DNA of 41,742 nucleotides, from positions 1 to 41,742 of IMG/VR virus record IMGVR_UViG_3300021373_003387; one strand, written 5' to 3'. Source of the DNA: a virus. How positions within the stretch are numbered: the first letter of the stretch is position 1; the number at the start of each line of letters is the position of its first letter. Shown in pieces: positions 24,115-31,855 of this stretch. Below the pieces are notes generated by a model. The model was not told the DNA's origin, searched no databases, and worked only from the letters and a program-made list of their open reading frames with translations. A program made the translations under genes and the position numbers.

Positions 24115-24889
24115 TAATAATAATAACACCCGAAACGTAGACAACGTTTGGCTTTCTACGCTACACCGGCTGCTGCAAGCGAAGAAAACTAGCCCGAGAA
24201 GCTTTGAGACTAGGGAAATAATCAACCACACTTCAGTAGTTGACATGTCAGATCCCGTAGTGAAAAACAAAGCTCGCAAAATGAACTACGCTTTCATGTA
24301 TGCCGAAGCTTATTGGATCCTTTCTGGTAGTAACATGGCACAAGACATTGCACCTTACTGCAAGCCTATCGCAAAATTCTCTGACGATGGCGTCCGGTTC
24401 GATGGAGCTTATGGCCCTATGGTTGTGCAGCAAATCAGATACTGCGTGGACTGTCTTAATTCTGATCTTCTTAGTCGGCAAGCAGTCATGTCAATATGGA
24501 GGCCTAACCCAAGACCAAGCAAAGACATACCTTGCACAGTGTCATTGCAGTTTTTAGTCAGAGATGGCAAAATAAACTGCATCGCAAACATGAGATCTAG
24601 TGACATCTGGCTAGGCTGGGTCTACGACGTTTTTAACTTTAGCTGCATTGCAAACTACATTCGCTTAAGCTTAAAACATTCGCTGCGTTTAGGCAATTTA
24701 TACTTAAACGCGGCAAGTCAACATTTGTACGAATCTGACGCCGAAAAAGCTCAAAAAGTGGTTGATTCTTTCCCATCTGACGCGATCCATCCGGTTTTAA
24801 GCCCTCCTATTTGGCGGAATGTGCTCCCTTCTGACTTTCTGCATAATCTTAAGGATTTAAGAGACAAAAATGAGCACCGAGCCGAATAA
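24104..24889 (+). CDS. Thymidylate-synthase-fold nucleotide hydroxymethylase candidate
   Basis: 261 residues; I chose ATG 24104 (MSANNNNNTRNV) over an upstream ATG at 24041 that lies inside the kinase gene. The core has RPSKDIPCTVSLQFLVRDGK with catalytic Cys144, then MRSSDIWLGWVYDVFNF. In thymidylate synthase the last motif is R-S-x-D-x-x-L-G-L-P-F-N-I; here Asp175 takes the place of the Asn that reads uracil. That change is known from phage T4 dCMP hydroxymethylase, while phage hydroxymethylases of the dUMP type also vary here. So this enzyme probably makes 5-hydroxymethyl-dUMP or -dCMP from methylene-tetrahydrofolate. Plain thymidylate synthase is less likely. It overlaps the deaminase gene by 20 bases. 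Confidence 0.85.
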   Translation: MSANNNNNTRNVDNVWLSTLHRLLQAKKTSPRSFETREIINHTSVVDMSDPVVKNKARKMNYAFMYAEAYWILSGSNMAQDIAPYCKPIAKFSDDGVRFDGAYGPMVVQQIRYCVDCLNSDLLSRQAVMSIWRPNPRPSKDIPCTVSLQFLVRDGKINCIANMRSSDIWLGWVYDVFNFSCIANYIRLSLKHSLRLGNLYLNAASQHLYESDAEKAQKVVDSFPSDAIHPVLSPPIWRNVLPSDFLHNLKDLRDKNEHRAE

Positions 24890-25307
24890 CAACATGCAAA
24901 GAATTAGCAAAATCGAATACGCTTTAGAAATAGCTAAAGTCTGCGCCTTGAGATCAGAAGATCCTCATAGAAAAGTTGGCGCGGTCGGCTTATCAAAAGA
25001 CGGCAGAATAGTTTCAACCGGTTACAATGGATTAGCGCCTGGTAAAGAAGTCAGCGAGGCGTTTTGGTTAGACCGCACTGGGCGGCTCCCATACGTTATC
25101 CATGCCGAAGCTAATATGTTAGCTAGGTGTAAACTAGGAGAAGTTTATTATGTGGCTTGTACGCTATCTCCATGCATAGAATGTATGAAGCTAATGATTG
25201 CGCACGGCGTAAAAGAAATTTACTACATTGAAGAATATGAAAGAGACACTAAAGCATTTGATCTCGCCTCATTTTACGGCATCACACTGATGCAAATTGC
25301 TAACTAA
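24870..25307 (+). CDS. dCMP deaminase
   Basis: 145 residues. HAE at 78-80 and PCIEC at 101-105 give the zinc ligands H78, C102 and C105 and the proton shuttle E80, the cytidine/dCMP deaminase signature, within a GYNGLAPGKE segment that is typical of dCMP deaminases. It converts dCMP to dUMP, the substrate of thymidylate-synthase-fold enzymes such as the one upstream, whose 3' end it overlaps by 20 bases. A start at Met9 (24894) would remove the overlap; I keep the longer frame. Confidence 0.9.
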   Translation: MSTEPNNNMQRISKIEYALEIAKVCALRSEDPHRKVGAVGLSKDGRIVSTGYNGLAPGKEVSEAFWLDRTGRLPYVIHAEANMLARCKLGEVYYVACTLSPCIECMKLMIAHGVKEIYYIEEYERDTKAFDLASFYGITLMQIAN

Positions 25308-25323
25308 ATAACTAAACACAACT

Positions 25324-25722
25324 ATGTCACTAGAATCAGAAATCAAAAAACTGCGCGAAGCTATCGCAGAAAATACTGCAACAAACCTCCAACTTTTGGA
25401 TGTTATGTCCCAATCTTCTAATACGGCAAAGCAAAAGGTCGAACAGAAAGTCGAAGAAAAGGTCGAACAGAAAGTCGAAGAAAAGGTCGAACAGAAAGTT
25501 GAAGAAAAGGTCGAAGAAAAGGTCGAAGAAAAGGTCGAACAGAAAGTCGAAGAAAAGGTCGTAACTCTAGCAGATATTAGAGCTCTCGCTAGAGTGCTGA
25601 TCAAAGCAAATAGATCTGACGAAGTTCGAAGCATCTTGGCTAAATTTGGGGCCGAGACACTTACAGAGATCGACACAAAAGATTACGCCCAAGTCGCTAT
25701 GATGATTGAGGAGTTAGGTTAA
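25324..25722 (+). CDS. Protein with ten KVEQ/KVEE tetrapeptide repeats
   Basis: 132 residues. Residues 1-37 are helical (MSLESEIKKLREAIAENTAT). Residues 38-77 are ten tandem K-V-E-(Q/E) units coded by a 12-base repeat. Residues 80-132 (LADIRALARVLIKANRSDEV ... MMIEELG) are a compact helical domain found in phage proteins of recombination/replication loci, where similar proteins sit beside DUF2800 nucleases. The repeated linker is highly charged and should be an extended helix. The start follows a leader ending CACAACT, without a Shine-Dalgarno. Role unknown; possibly a partner of the nuclease gene 2 bases downstream. Confidence 0.75.
   Translation: MSLESEIKKLREAIAENTATNLQLLDVMSQSSNTAKQKVEQKVEEKVEQKVEEKVEQKVEEKVEEKVEEKVEQKVEEKVVTLADIRALARVLIKANRSDEVRSILAKFGAETLTEIDTKDYAQVAMMIEELG
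25435..25554 (+). repeat. 12-bp tandem repeat, ten units
   Basis: Ten in-frame units related to AAGGTCGAACAG and AAAGTCGAAGAA lie within the gene at 25324. Units differ only at the wobble position of Lys or Val codons and in CAG/GAA. Perfectly in-frame 12-base units can gain or lose copies by slippage. Confidence 0.92.
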
Positions 25723-25724
25723 TT

Positions 25725-26939
25725 ATGGCAGACATTCTACAAATCTCACCGTCGGCTTCGTCTAGATGGCTGAATTGCACAGCAAGCCCTCAATTTATTC
25801 TTGAAAACAAGGACAAGATTGTAGACGAGGACAATTCATCTGTTTATGCCGAAGAAGGAACGCTAGCGCATGATTTAGCCGCTGAATCTTTATTGATGGG
25901 ATATGATCAAGAATCTTTTGAAGACAGAGAGATGGCTGAGCACGTTAAAAATTATTGCGATTACGTAAACTCAATGCGTAAGCCCGGAGATAAGATTTAT
26001 GTTGAAGCTAAGCTGCAACCTTGGTATCTTTCTTCGGACGAAAGGTATCGCGATAAGGATATTGCTCACGTCACACATGGCTACTCTGACTGCACGATAC
26101 TAGGCGCAAACCGGCTTGTTGTCATCGACTTTAAGTATGGAGCTGGCATTTCAGTTGGAGCGTTTGAAAATACTCAAATGACTATTTACGCAATGTCTAT
26201 GCTGACAAAATTTCTTAGAGAAAACGTAATCGTATTTGATGATGATGCAGAGATTGTCTTAGCTATTTTTCAACCGAGAGCCCGTGGTGAAGAAGCCGTA
26301 AGGGAATGGAAACTTACTTGCAAAGAGCTAAGAGATTTCTCGAAAAACATTTACGATACAGCAGCAAAAATCTTAGCCGGAAAAGACCTCAAGTTTTCTC
26401 CTTCCGAAAAAGCTTGCCGGTTCTGTGCAGCTAAGCCTTTCTGCAAAGCTCACGCTGGTTGGGTACTTAACCCACTACCAGTCGGTGCGTTTAATAAGAT
26501 TGAAGCAGGTGAAAAAATAGAATTGCCTTCTCTCGATTCACTTAGTTTAGAAAACTTAGTCGCAATTTTTGAAATTTCTAAAGACCTTTCAAAATACCTT
26601 GACTCAGTTGGCAAGCATCTATTTAACGTGGTTAATGCAGGAGACCAAACAACTGGGTACAAAATTGTTGAAGGGTCTTCAAGACGCGCTTGGGCAGATC
26701 CTGAGAAAGCTGAAAAGTTTTTGCGCCAACGCTTCAAAAAAGATGAAGTTTTGCCGCCTAAGTTAATATCTCCAAGTCAAGCTGAAAAGCTTTTTGAAAA
26801 AGCTAAAAAGAAGCAGCCAAACGGGTTTGAAGATCTAATCCACAAGCCGAAAGGTAAACCTCAACTTGCCAAACAAGAAGACGTTAGGCAAGACATTAAT
26901 CGCATTGATGCGAGCGAAGAGTTTGCCGAATACAACTAA
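25725..26939 (+). CDS. DUF2800 PD-(D/E)XK nuclease, Cas4/RecB-like
   Basis: 404 residues. The opening LQISPSASSRWLNCTASPQF followed by EEGTLAHDLAAE matches DUF2800, a RecB/Cas4-like family. The nuclease core is at about 120-145: THGYSDCTILGANRLVVIDF, whose Asp residues and the DFKYG that follows give the D...DxK motif. A cluster CRFCAAKPFCKAH at about 227-239, with the earlier Cys, could bind an iron-sulfur cluster as in Cas4 and AddB. Such genes are regular partners of DUF2815 single-strand-binding proteins and family A polymerases in phages, and probably process DNA ends in recombination-linked replication. Confidence 0.88.
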   Translation: MADILQISPSASSRWLNCTASPQFILENKDKIVDEDNSSVYAEEGTLAHDLAAESLLMGYDQESFEDREMAEHVKNYCDYVNSMRKPGDKIYVEAKLQPWYLSSDERYRDKDIAHVTHGYSDCTILGANRLVVIDFKYGAGISVGAFENTQMTIYAMSMLTKFLRENVIVFDDDAEIVLAIFQPRARGEEAVREWKLTCKELRDFSKNIYDTAAKILAGKDLKFSPSEKACRFCAAKPFCKAHAGWVLNPLPVGAFNKIEAGEKIELPSLDSLSLENLVAIFEISKDLSKYLDSVGKHLFNVVNAGDQTTGYKIVEGSSRRAWADPEKAEKFLRQRFKKDEVLPPKLISPSQAEKLFEKAKKKQPNGFEDLIHKPKGKPQLAKQEDVRQDINRIDASEEFAEYN

Positions 26940-26946
26940 TGCCTTT

Positions 26947-26970
26947 AAACTTGACAATCCTGTCAAGTTT
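26947..26970. repeat. 10-bp inverted repeat between nuclease and SSB genes
   Basis: AAACTTGACA (26947-26956) and TGTCAAGTTT (26961-26970) are exact reverse complements with a 4-base spacer. It starts 7 bases after the nuclease stop and has only a short T-run, so it could be a weak terminator, or an operator placed over a TTGACA box upstream of the SSB gene. A triple direct repeat of ATAAAAGC (about 26987-27016) follows. Confidence 0.6.
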
Positions 26971-27021
26971 ATACTAACAACACAAAATCATAAAAGCATA
27001 AAAGCATAAAAGCATAATACT

Positions 27022-27570
27022 ATGAAAATACAACTAAATAACGTACGCCTATCATTCCCTAAACTCTTCAAAGCCGAGGGTTTTAACGGGCAAACCGAAA
27101 ATGCGAAGTTTTCTGCAGCATTCATCCTTGACAAGGAAGAGCACGCAGAAAAGATTAAAGAAATCAAGGAAGGTATTAAAAAGGCGATTGCTGAAAAGTG
27201 GCCTAAGAAAGCCCCTAAGCTCCCGGCAGAAAAGATTTTTCTGAAAGACGGAGAAATGAAGGAGGACGATTATGATGGCTATGACAGCGGCATGATGTTT
27301 ATTAACGCCTCGTCAAAAAAGCGACCGGTAGTTGTAGACAAAAAGCTGACTCCTATAGCTGAAGACGATGACGTCATTTACGCAGGATGCTACGTCAACG
27401 CTACATTTCAAATCTGGGTTCAAGACAACGATTACGGCAAACGTGTCAACGCACAACTACGCGCCGTGCAATTTGAGCGCGACGGTGAACCGTTTGGTGC
27501 AGCCCCGGTTGAAGCTGAAGCAGAATTCGGAGCTGCTGAAGAATTCGAAGATGCAGATATTCTAGGCTAG
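27022..27570 (+). CDS. DUF2815 single-stranded-DNA-binding protein
   Basis: 182 residues. MKIQLNNVRLSFPKLFKAEG followed by FSAAFILDKEEHAEKIKEIK is the hallmark start of DUF2815 proteins, an OB-fold single-strand-binding group found in phages beside DUF2800. YAGCYVNATFQIWVQDNDYG is the conserved central strand. The C terminus is acidic (FGAAEEFEDADILG), as in other SSBs where it recruits partners. It probably coats single-stranded DNA during replication by the polymerase downstream. It is followed by a strong terminator. Confidence 0.88.
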   Translation: MKIQLNNVRLSFPKLFKAEGFNGQTENAKFSAAFILDKEEHAEKIKEIKEGIKKAIAEKWPKKAPKLPAEKIFLKDGEMKEDDYDGYDSGMMFINASSKKRPVVVDKKLTPIAEDDDVIYAGCYVNATFQIWVQDNDYGKRVNAQLRAVQFERDGEPFGAAPVEAEAEFGAAEEFEDADILG

Positions 27571-27579
27571 ACGTTAACT

Positions 27580-27622
27580 GCGGCAGGAGTATAAATTTCT
27601 ATGCTCCTGCCGCTTAATTTTT
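27580..27622 (+). terminator. Rho-independent terminator after the SSB gene
   Basis: GCGGCAGGAG (27580-27589) pairs perfectly with CTCCTGCCGC (27604-27613) across a 14-base loop, followed by TTAATTTTT. It is 9 bases after the SSB stop, so the SSB is probably the last gene of its transcript or is expressed at higher level than the polymerase. Confidence 0.88.
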
Positions 27623-27627
27623 ATAAT

Positions 27628-27795
27628 ATGGGCCGTAAAAAGAAATCAGGCTTAAAGCCTAAAAAATACGATAAGTCGATGACTGAGCTTAAGCGTTTAG
27701 TTGAGCAAGGCGAAAAACATTTTTGGTGCAATAAAAGAGGCCGGAAAGTACCTCCTTCGGTTTTTGACATCGGCAAAGAAAAATACGGAAAATAA
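27628..27795 (+). CDS. Small basic hypothetical protein
   Basis: 55 residues (MGRKKKSGLKPKKYDKSMTE). The ATG at 27628 follows the terminator; an ATG at 27601 would start inside the hairpin, so I reject it. The protein is rich in Lys, and the C-terminal half has HFWCNKRGRKVPPSVFDIGK with one Cys. Its TAATG overlap with the polymerase start suggests coupled translation. Possibly a small DNA-binding accessory; unknown. Confidence 0.62.
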   Translation: MGRKKKSGLKPKKYDKSMTELKRLVEQGEKHFWCNKRGRKVPPSVFDIGKEKYGK

Positions 27796-29804
27796 TGGCA
27801 ACAACTATACACATAGACTTTGAAACTTACTCCGAGTGCGACATAAAGCTGGGCGCTTACAGATACGCTGCAGACAAGTCAACCGAAATTCTCATAGCTG
27901 CCGTATCTTTGGATGATGGCGAGCCGCACGTCTGGGTTCCTAACCAGTATGGCCAGTCTGACCCAGAAGCTATCCAGATCATGAAGATGTGGGAAGATGA
28001 AAGCGTCGAAGTTTATGCGCACAACGCGACGTTTGAGATCGCCATTTGCGAATACCTTCTAGAAAAAACTGTGAACGTCGTAAAGCCTAGAATCCACCAG
28101 TGGAGATGTACGATGGCGATGGCGATGAAGGCGGCTTTGCCGGCTAGCCTTGACAAAATCTCTAAAGAGCTTCAGCTTGTCGAGCAAAAGGACAGTACTG
28201 GGAAAAGGCTCATCAATTTTTTCTCTAAGCCTACCAAAAAAGGCCCCTATTTTAGAAATCTGCCTAAAGAACACCCTGAAAAATTCCTGCAGTTTATTGA
28301 GTACTGCCGCCAAGACGTAAAAACTGAAATGGAAGTCGAAAAGTGCTTGCGGCCTTTTAGCCTAAAAAATATGGACTTGAAAGCTTTCCAGTTTACAAAC
28401 CGGACAAACCTTAGAGGAGTGCCGGTAAATGTTAAAGCTTTGCAGCACGCCCAAAAAATAATAGATAGTGTAAACTCTGACCTTGAAAAAGAGTTTGTTG
28501 AAATAACGAAGCTTAGACCTTCTCAAAATGTCGCTCTAAAAAACTTTTTTGTCGAGCACGGTTACCCTTACGAGTCAATGGACGTTGAGCATACCGGAAA
28601 AGCGCTTAGCGACACTAGCTGGTGCAAAGATAAAAAACTCATAAGAGCTTTACATATACGGAGAAAACTAGGATTTGCCGCCGTCAAGAAAGTTACGGCT
28701 ATGCTTAAATGCACTTGCCCTGACGGTTATGTTAGAGGTACTCTAAAATACTACGGCGCATTCAGAACCGGCCGTTGGTCTGGGAGCCTTATCCAAACTC
28801 AAAACTTTAAGAGGCCCATACTTAAAGCTAAAGACAACGCTCATGCTTATGAAATGATTTGCAATTTAGAGCCTAGAGAAAACATTGAAATGATGTACGG
28901 CGATTGCTTTGAGACGATCGCGTCAACCATAAGACATTTCATTCAGCCAAAAGATGACCGCGTTCTATTTGATGCTGACTACGCTGGCATTGAAGCTCGT
29001 GTCGTTTGTTGGTTAGCTGGTCAAAAAGACGCTTTAGAAGAATTTGAAAAAGGCCAAGATTCTTACATAAAAATGTGCCTTAAGATTTTTCCAGGAACTA
29101 CTGAGCAAGAGCAACTTGACGCTAAACGTAGAGACGAAAGCACGATCGAACGTTTTGTAGGAAAGCAAGCCGTTTTGGGTTGCGGGTTCGGTATGGGGAA
29201 AGATAAGTTTAGAGCCACTTGCGAAGGCTACGGTCAAAGTTTAGATGAAGAACTTTGTGCTAGAGCAGTCCAAGCGTACAGGTCAAAATACAATAAAGTC
29301 GTCTCACTTTGGTACGCTTGTGACCATGCGGCTAGGTCAGCAATAGCAAAGCCGGGCATTACGTTTAGGGCAGGCAAACATTTAACTTACACTGTTGTCA
29401 GAGTTTCTTCTATTCTTTTTCTCGTCTGTAAATTACCTAGCGGGCGGGCTTTAGTCTACCCTAAGCCGAAAATTGAAAACACCGGAAAGTTTGGGGATGA
29501 AATTACATTTTACGGCCCTAGACCTAAAGGCGGTTGGGGTAGAATAGGAACCTTTGGTGGCAAGCTTGTAGAAAACTGCACGCAAGCCGTCGCAACTGAC
29601 ATAATGGCTTTCGGTTCTTACAACTCAGAGCAGTCAGGCTATTGCATCAGCACACTTATTCACGACCAAGGGTTGGCTATAGCTTACCCTGAACTCGGCC
29701 AATCTATTGAGCAGTTCTGCTCTTTGCTATCTGAGCTTCCTGAATGGGCTAAAGGGCTGCCGGTATTAGCCGAGGGAAAAGTAACCAAGTACTATGTAAA
29801 ATAA
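27795..29804 (+). CDS. DNA polymerase, family A, with 3'-5' exonuclease
   Basis: 669 residues. The N-terminal exonuclease begins IHIDFETYSECDIK with D8 and E10, followed by AHNATFEIAICEYLL. The polymerase has motif A FDADYAGIEARV near residue 392, motif B RFVGKQAVLGCGFGMGKDKF near 452 and motif C STLIHDQGLA near 621. In motif C Gln replaces the usual Glu of HDE, seen in some phage polymerases but worth noting. It has no N-terminal 5'-3' nuclease domain. It would replicate the phage genome with the primase-helicase. Confidence 0.95.
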   Translation: MATTIHIDFETYSECDIKLGAYRYAADKSTEILIAAVSLDDGEPHVWVPNQYGQSDPEAIQIMKMWEDESVEVYAHNATFEIAICEYLLEKTVNVVKPRIHQWRCTMAMAMKAALPASLDKISKELQLVEQKDSTGKRLINFFSKPTKKGPYFRNLPKEHPEKFLQFIEYCRQDVKTEMEVEKCLRPFSLKNMDLKAFQFTNRTNLRGVPVNVKALQHAQKIIDSVNSDLEKEFVEITKLRPSQNVALKNFFVEHGYPYESMDVEHTGKALSDTSWCKDKKLIRALHIRRKLGFAAVKKVTAMLKCTCPDGYVRGTLKYYGAFRTGRWSGSLIQTQNFKRPILKAKDNAHAYEMICNLEPRENIEMMYGDCFETIASTIRHFIQPKDDRVLFDADYAGIEARVVCWLAGQKDALEEFEKGQDSYIKMCLKIFPGTTEQEQLDAKRRDESTIERFVGKQAVLGCGFGMGKDKFRATCEGYGQSLDEELCARAVQAYRSKYNKVVSLWYACDHAARSAIAKPGITFRAGKHLTYTVVRVSSILFLVCKLPSGRALVYPKPKIENTGKFGDEITFYGPRPKGGWGRIGTFGGKLVENCTQAVATDIMAFGSYNSEQSGYCISTLIHDQGLAIAYPELGQSIEQFCSLLSELPEWAKGLPVLAEGKVTKYYVK

Positions 29805-30106
29805 TGAACAGACGAAAATACCAGAAGGCAGCTAACCCTGAATTAGCAAATCTTTTACCAAACACTAAAGGAGTCATTTCTTTTAAGGACAGCCAGAGGT
29901 TAAGGCCTCATCTAACCTCGTACGCAAAGCTCGCTGAAGTTTTAATGCTTGAAGGGCCAAACGGTCCTTCTGAAAAAGATCTTGAATGTCTGCTAGTATT
30001 AGAGAGCGGAGGCTTAAAAAGAGAAAATGTCACGAAGAAAATCGTCGGCCGCATGCTTTCTTTAAGAAGAAAGAAAATCTACGAGGTGATCGGCTTAGAA
30101 ACATAA
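29804..30106 (+). CDS. Hypothetical protein between polymerase and VRR nuclease
   Basis: 100 residues (MNRRKYQKAANPELANLLPN). The latter half is basic and helical (LKRENVTKKIVGRMLSLRRK), which suggests nucleic-acid contact. The ATG overlaps the TAATG end of the polymerase and its stop directly abuts the nuclease start, so it is a member of the replication operon. No family recognised. Confidence 0.65.
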   Translation: MNRRKYQKAANPELANLLPNTKGVISFKDSQRLRPHLTSYAKLAEVLMLEGPNGPSEKDLECLLVLESGGLKRENVTKKIVGRMLSLRRKKIYEVIGLET

Positions 30107-30394
30107 ATGACTGAATCAGAGCTTGAGAAGAAAGCTAAAAAATACGCCGAATCGAAAAATTGCCTTTTATGGAAATTTGAATCCCCGTCAAATGCTGGCG
30201 TACCGGACAGAATTTTAATTGCTCCTAACGGAGCAGTGGCGTTTATTGAGTTTAAGTCTCCTAAGCTTAAGAATCTTAAAGCTAGACCTCTGCAGCAATA
30301 CAGAATGTCACTGCTAAACAAAAGAAAAATCAGAACTCTTTTGACTAAGAGCTTCGAGGAAGTGAAAGAATTTATTGATGAAGTATGTACCTGA
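30107..30394 (+). CDS. VRR-NUC domain nuclease
   Basis: 95 residues. The VRR-NUC core is clear: FESPSNAGVPDRILIAPNGA followed by VAFIEFKSP, giving the catalytic D34, E48 and K50 of the PD-(D/E)XK fold. Phage copies are stand-alone and act as structure-specific nucleases, probably on Holliday-like or flap junctions during replication and packaging. The gene overlaps the SNF2-like helicase by 17 bases, a pairing seen often in phages. Confidence 0.9.
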   Translation: MTESELEKKAKKYAESKNCLLWKFESPSNAGVPDRILIAPNGAVAFIEFKSPKLKNLKARPLQQYRMSLLNKRKIRTLLTKSFEEVKEFIDEVCT

Positions 30395-31781
30395 CCCTGC
30401 CCAAGAAATTGGCGAAAGTCTTCTGAGAGATAAAAGTCACCAAGGTAAAGGCTTGTTTATGGGGTGTGGCCTTGGAAAAACAGCCACTTGCTTAAGCGTT
30501 GTGTCCGAAAAGCTACTCGACTTAGAAATTAGAGGCGTGTTAGTTCTTTCTCCTCTCAGAGTAAACAACATGAATTGGCCATTTGAGCATCTAAATTTTG
30601 AAAACTTCTCATGGATGCGGGCTGTTAACCTAAGAACTAAAGAAGGTTGGCAAGCACTGGAAGAAAAATCGGCGCACATTTACTGCATCAACTACGAAAG
30701 CTGCCACAAAATCGTGAACTTCCTGAAAGGCAAACAGGTTAAAAACTGGCCTTTTGATGCAGTCATATTTGACGAGCTGACTTTCTTAAAAAATCCCAAT
30801 TCTAAAACCGCGAAGCTTTTGAGGCCGTATGTGTTCAAACTAAAACACCGTTGGGGATTGACCGGTACTCCTAACCCTAACTCTCTTTTAGAGCTTTTTG
30901 GTCAGATTAGAATGCTAGATAAAGGCGAAGCCTTAGGCAAATCCTTCAGTGCTTTTCGTAGCCGGTACTTTGAGGCTTTAGATTACCATAAAAGAGATTG
31001 GCAACCTTTCCCCTGGGCTGAAAAAGCAATCAAGGAAAAAATCGAAAGCTTTTGCGTTATGCTTTCAACAGAAGACTACATAGACTTACCGGATATCCAG
31101 GAAATTGATTATGAAATCGAATTACCATCTGAGCATAGAAGCCTTTATAAAAAACTGGAAAAAGACCTTTTCGCTTTGTTAGATGAAGATTCTGGCGACT
31201 ACGCTTTTGCCCCAAATAAGGCAGTACTAAAAGACAAACTCTTACAGATTACGAGCGGTTGCCTTTATTCTCTAACAGAAAATGATGACCGCACGACGCA
31301 GTTTTTGCATAACTCTAAAATAGACGCTGTAAAAGCCATTAAAAAGAAAGAAAAATCTCCCCTACTGGTTTTTTGTAATTTTATTGAAGAGCAAAAAAGA
31401 CTTCTTGAAGAGTTACCGGGTTCGGTCGCAATATCTTCAGCCAAAACTGAAGAGCAACAGAAAAACTTAGAAAAACAATGGAACAGCGGCAAGATCCCAT
31501 ACCTCGTGTCTCATCCGAAATCGGCTGCCCACGGTCTTAACCTACAGCATGGTGGTAGTACAGTTGTCTGGACTACTCCGACGCATTCTGGTGAGTATTA
31601 CGGACAAGGAAATAGGCGCGTAGCGCGTAAAGGTCAGAAGTTTCCCCCTAAAGTTTACAGAATTTTATGTAAAAAGACGGTCGACTTTGCTGTAGTAGAC
31701 TCGCTAAAGAAAAAGAAGCTCGGTGAGCTCGCACTAGCTGAGTCTCTAAAAGCATACAAAGATACGATAAAACTTTTTTAG
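30378..31781 (+). CDS. SNF2-like DEAD/H helicase
   Basis: 467 residues from the ATG at 30378 (MKYVPDPAQE); the TTG one codon earlier is less likely. Walker A is GCGLGKT at 29-35; a DExx motif FDELTFLKN is near 130; LTGTPNPNSLLELFGQIRML near 160; and the C-terminal domain ends with the HGLNLQHGGST and GQGNRRVARKGQ (motif VI) near 408. This is the SF2 helicase of siphovirus replication operons, close to the SNF2 group, and likely drives fork or junction remodelling with the VRR-NUC nuclease, which it overlaps. Confidence 0.92.
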   Translation: MKYVPDPAQEIGESLLRDKSHQGKGLFMGCGLGKTATCLSVVSEKLLDLEIRGVLVLSPLRVNNMNWPFEHLNFENFSWMRAVNLRTKEGWQALEEKSAHIYCINYESCHKIVNFLKGKQVKNWPFDAVIFDELTFLKNPNSKTAKLLRPYVFKLKHRWGLTGTPNPNSLLELFGQIRMLDKGEALGKSFSAFRSRYFEALDYHKRDWQPFPWAEKAIKEKIESFCVMLSTEDYIDLPDIQEIDYEIELPSEHRSLYKKLEKDLFALLDEDSGDYAFAPNKAVLKDKLLQITSGCLYSLTENDDRTTQFLHNSKIDAVKAIKKKEKSPLLVFCNFIEEQKRLLEELPGSVAISSAKTEEQQKNLEKQWNSGKIPYLVSHPKSAAHGLNLQHGGSTVVWTTPTHSGEYYGQGNRRVARKGQKFPPKVYRILCKKTVDFAVVDSLKKKKLGELALAESLKAYKDTIKLF

Positions 31782-31790
31782 TTTTTGTTG

Positions 31791-31855
31791 TTTACAAGTA
31801 GTAAAAAGTTTCTATAGTCAAAATTGTCACCAACTAATAACTACTCAGAACTACT
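31791..31855 (+). promoter_or_regulatory. Conserved early promoter and leader, copy 4
   Basis: TTTACA (31791-31796), 16-base spacer, TATAGT (31813-31818), then the conserved leader with small changes near its end (ACTACTCAGAACTACT) to the ATG at 31856. Distance from the -10 box to the ATG is again 37 bases. It opens the last early operon, which ends with the DNA modification genes. Confidence 0.77.

Noticed and set aside
25435-25554. Possible CRISPR-like array
   Set aside because: The units are contiguous 12-mers with no spacers and code for a protein repeat in frame.
25269-25676. 135-residue minus-strand frame with STFCSTFSSTF repeats
   Set aside because: It is the antisense shadow of the KVEQ/KVEE tandem repeat; the plus frame has neighbours and overlaps that fit an operon.
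26947-26975. Promoter TTGACA/TATACT before the SSB gene
   Set aside because: The spacing is only 13 bases, too short for a normal promoter; kept as an inverted repeat of unknown role.
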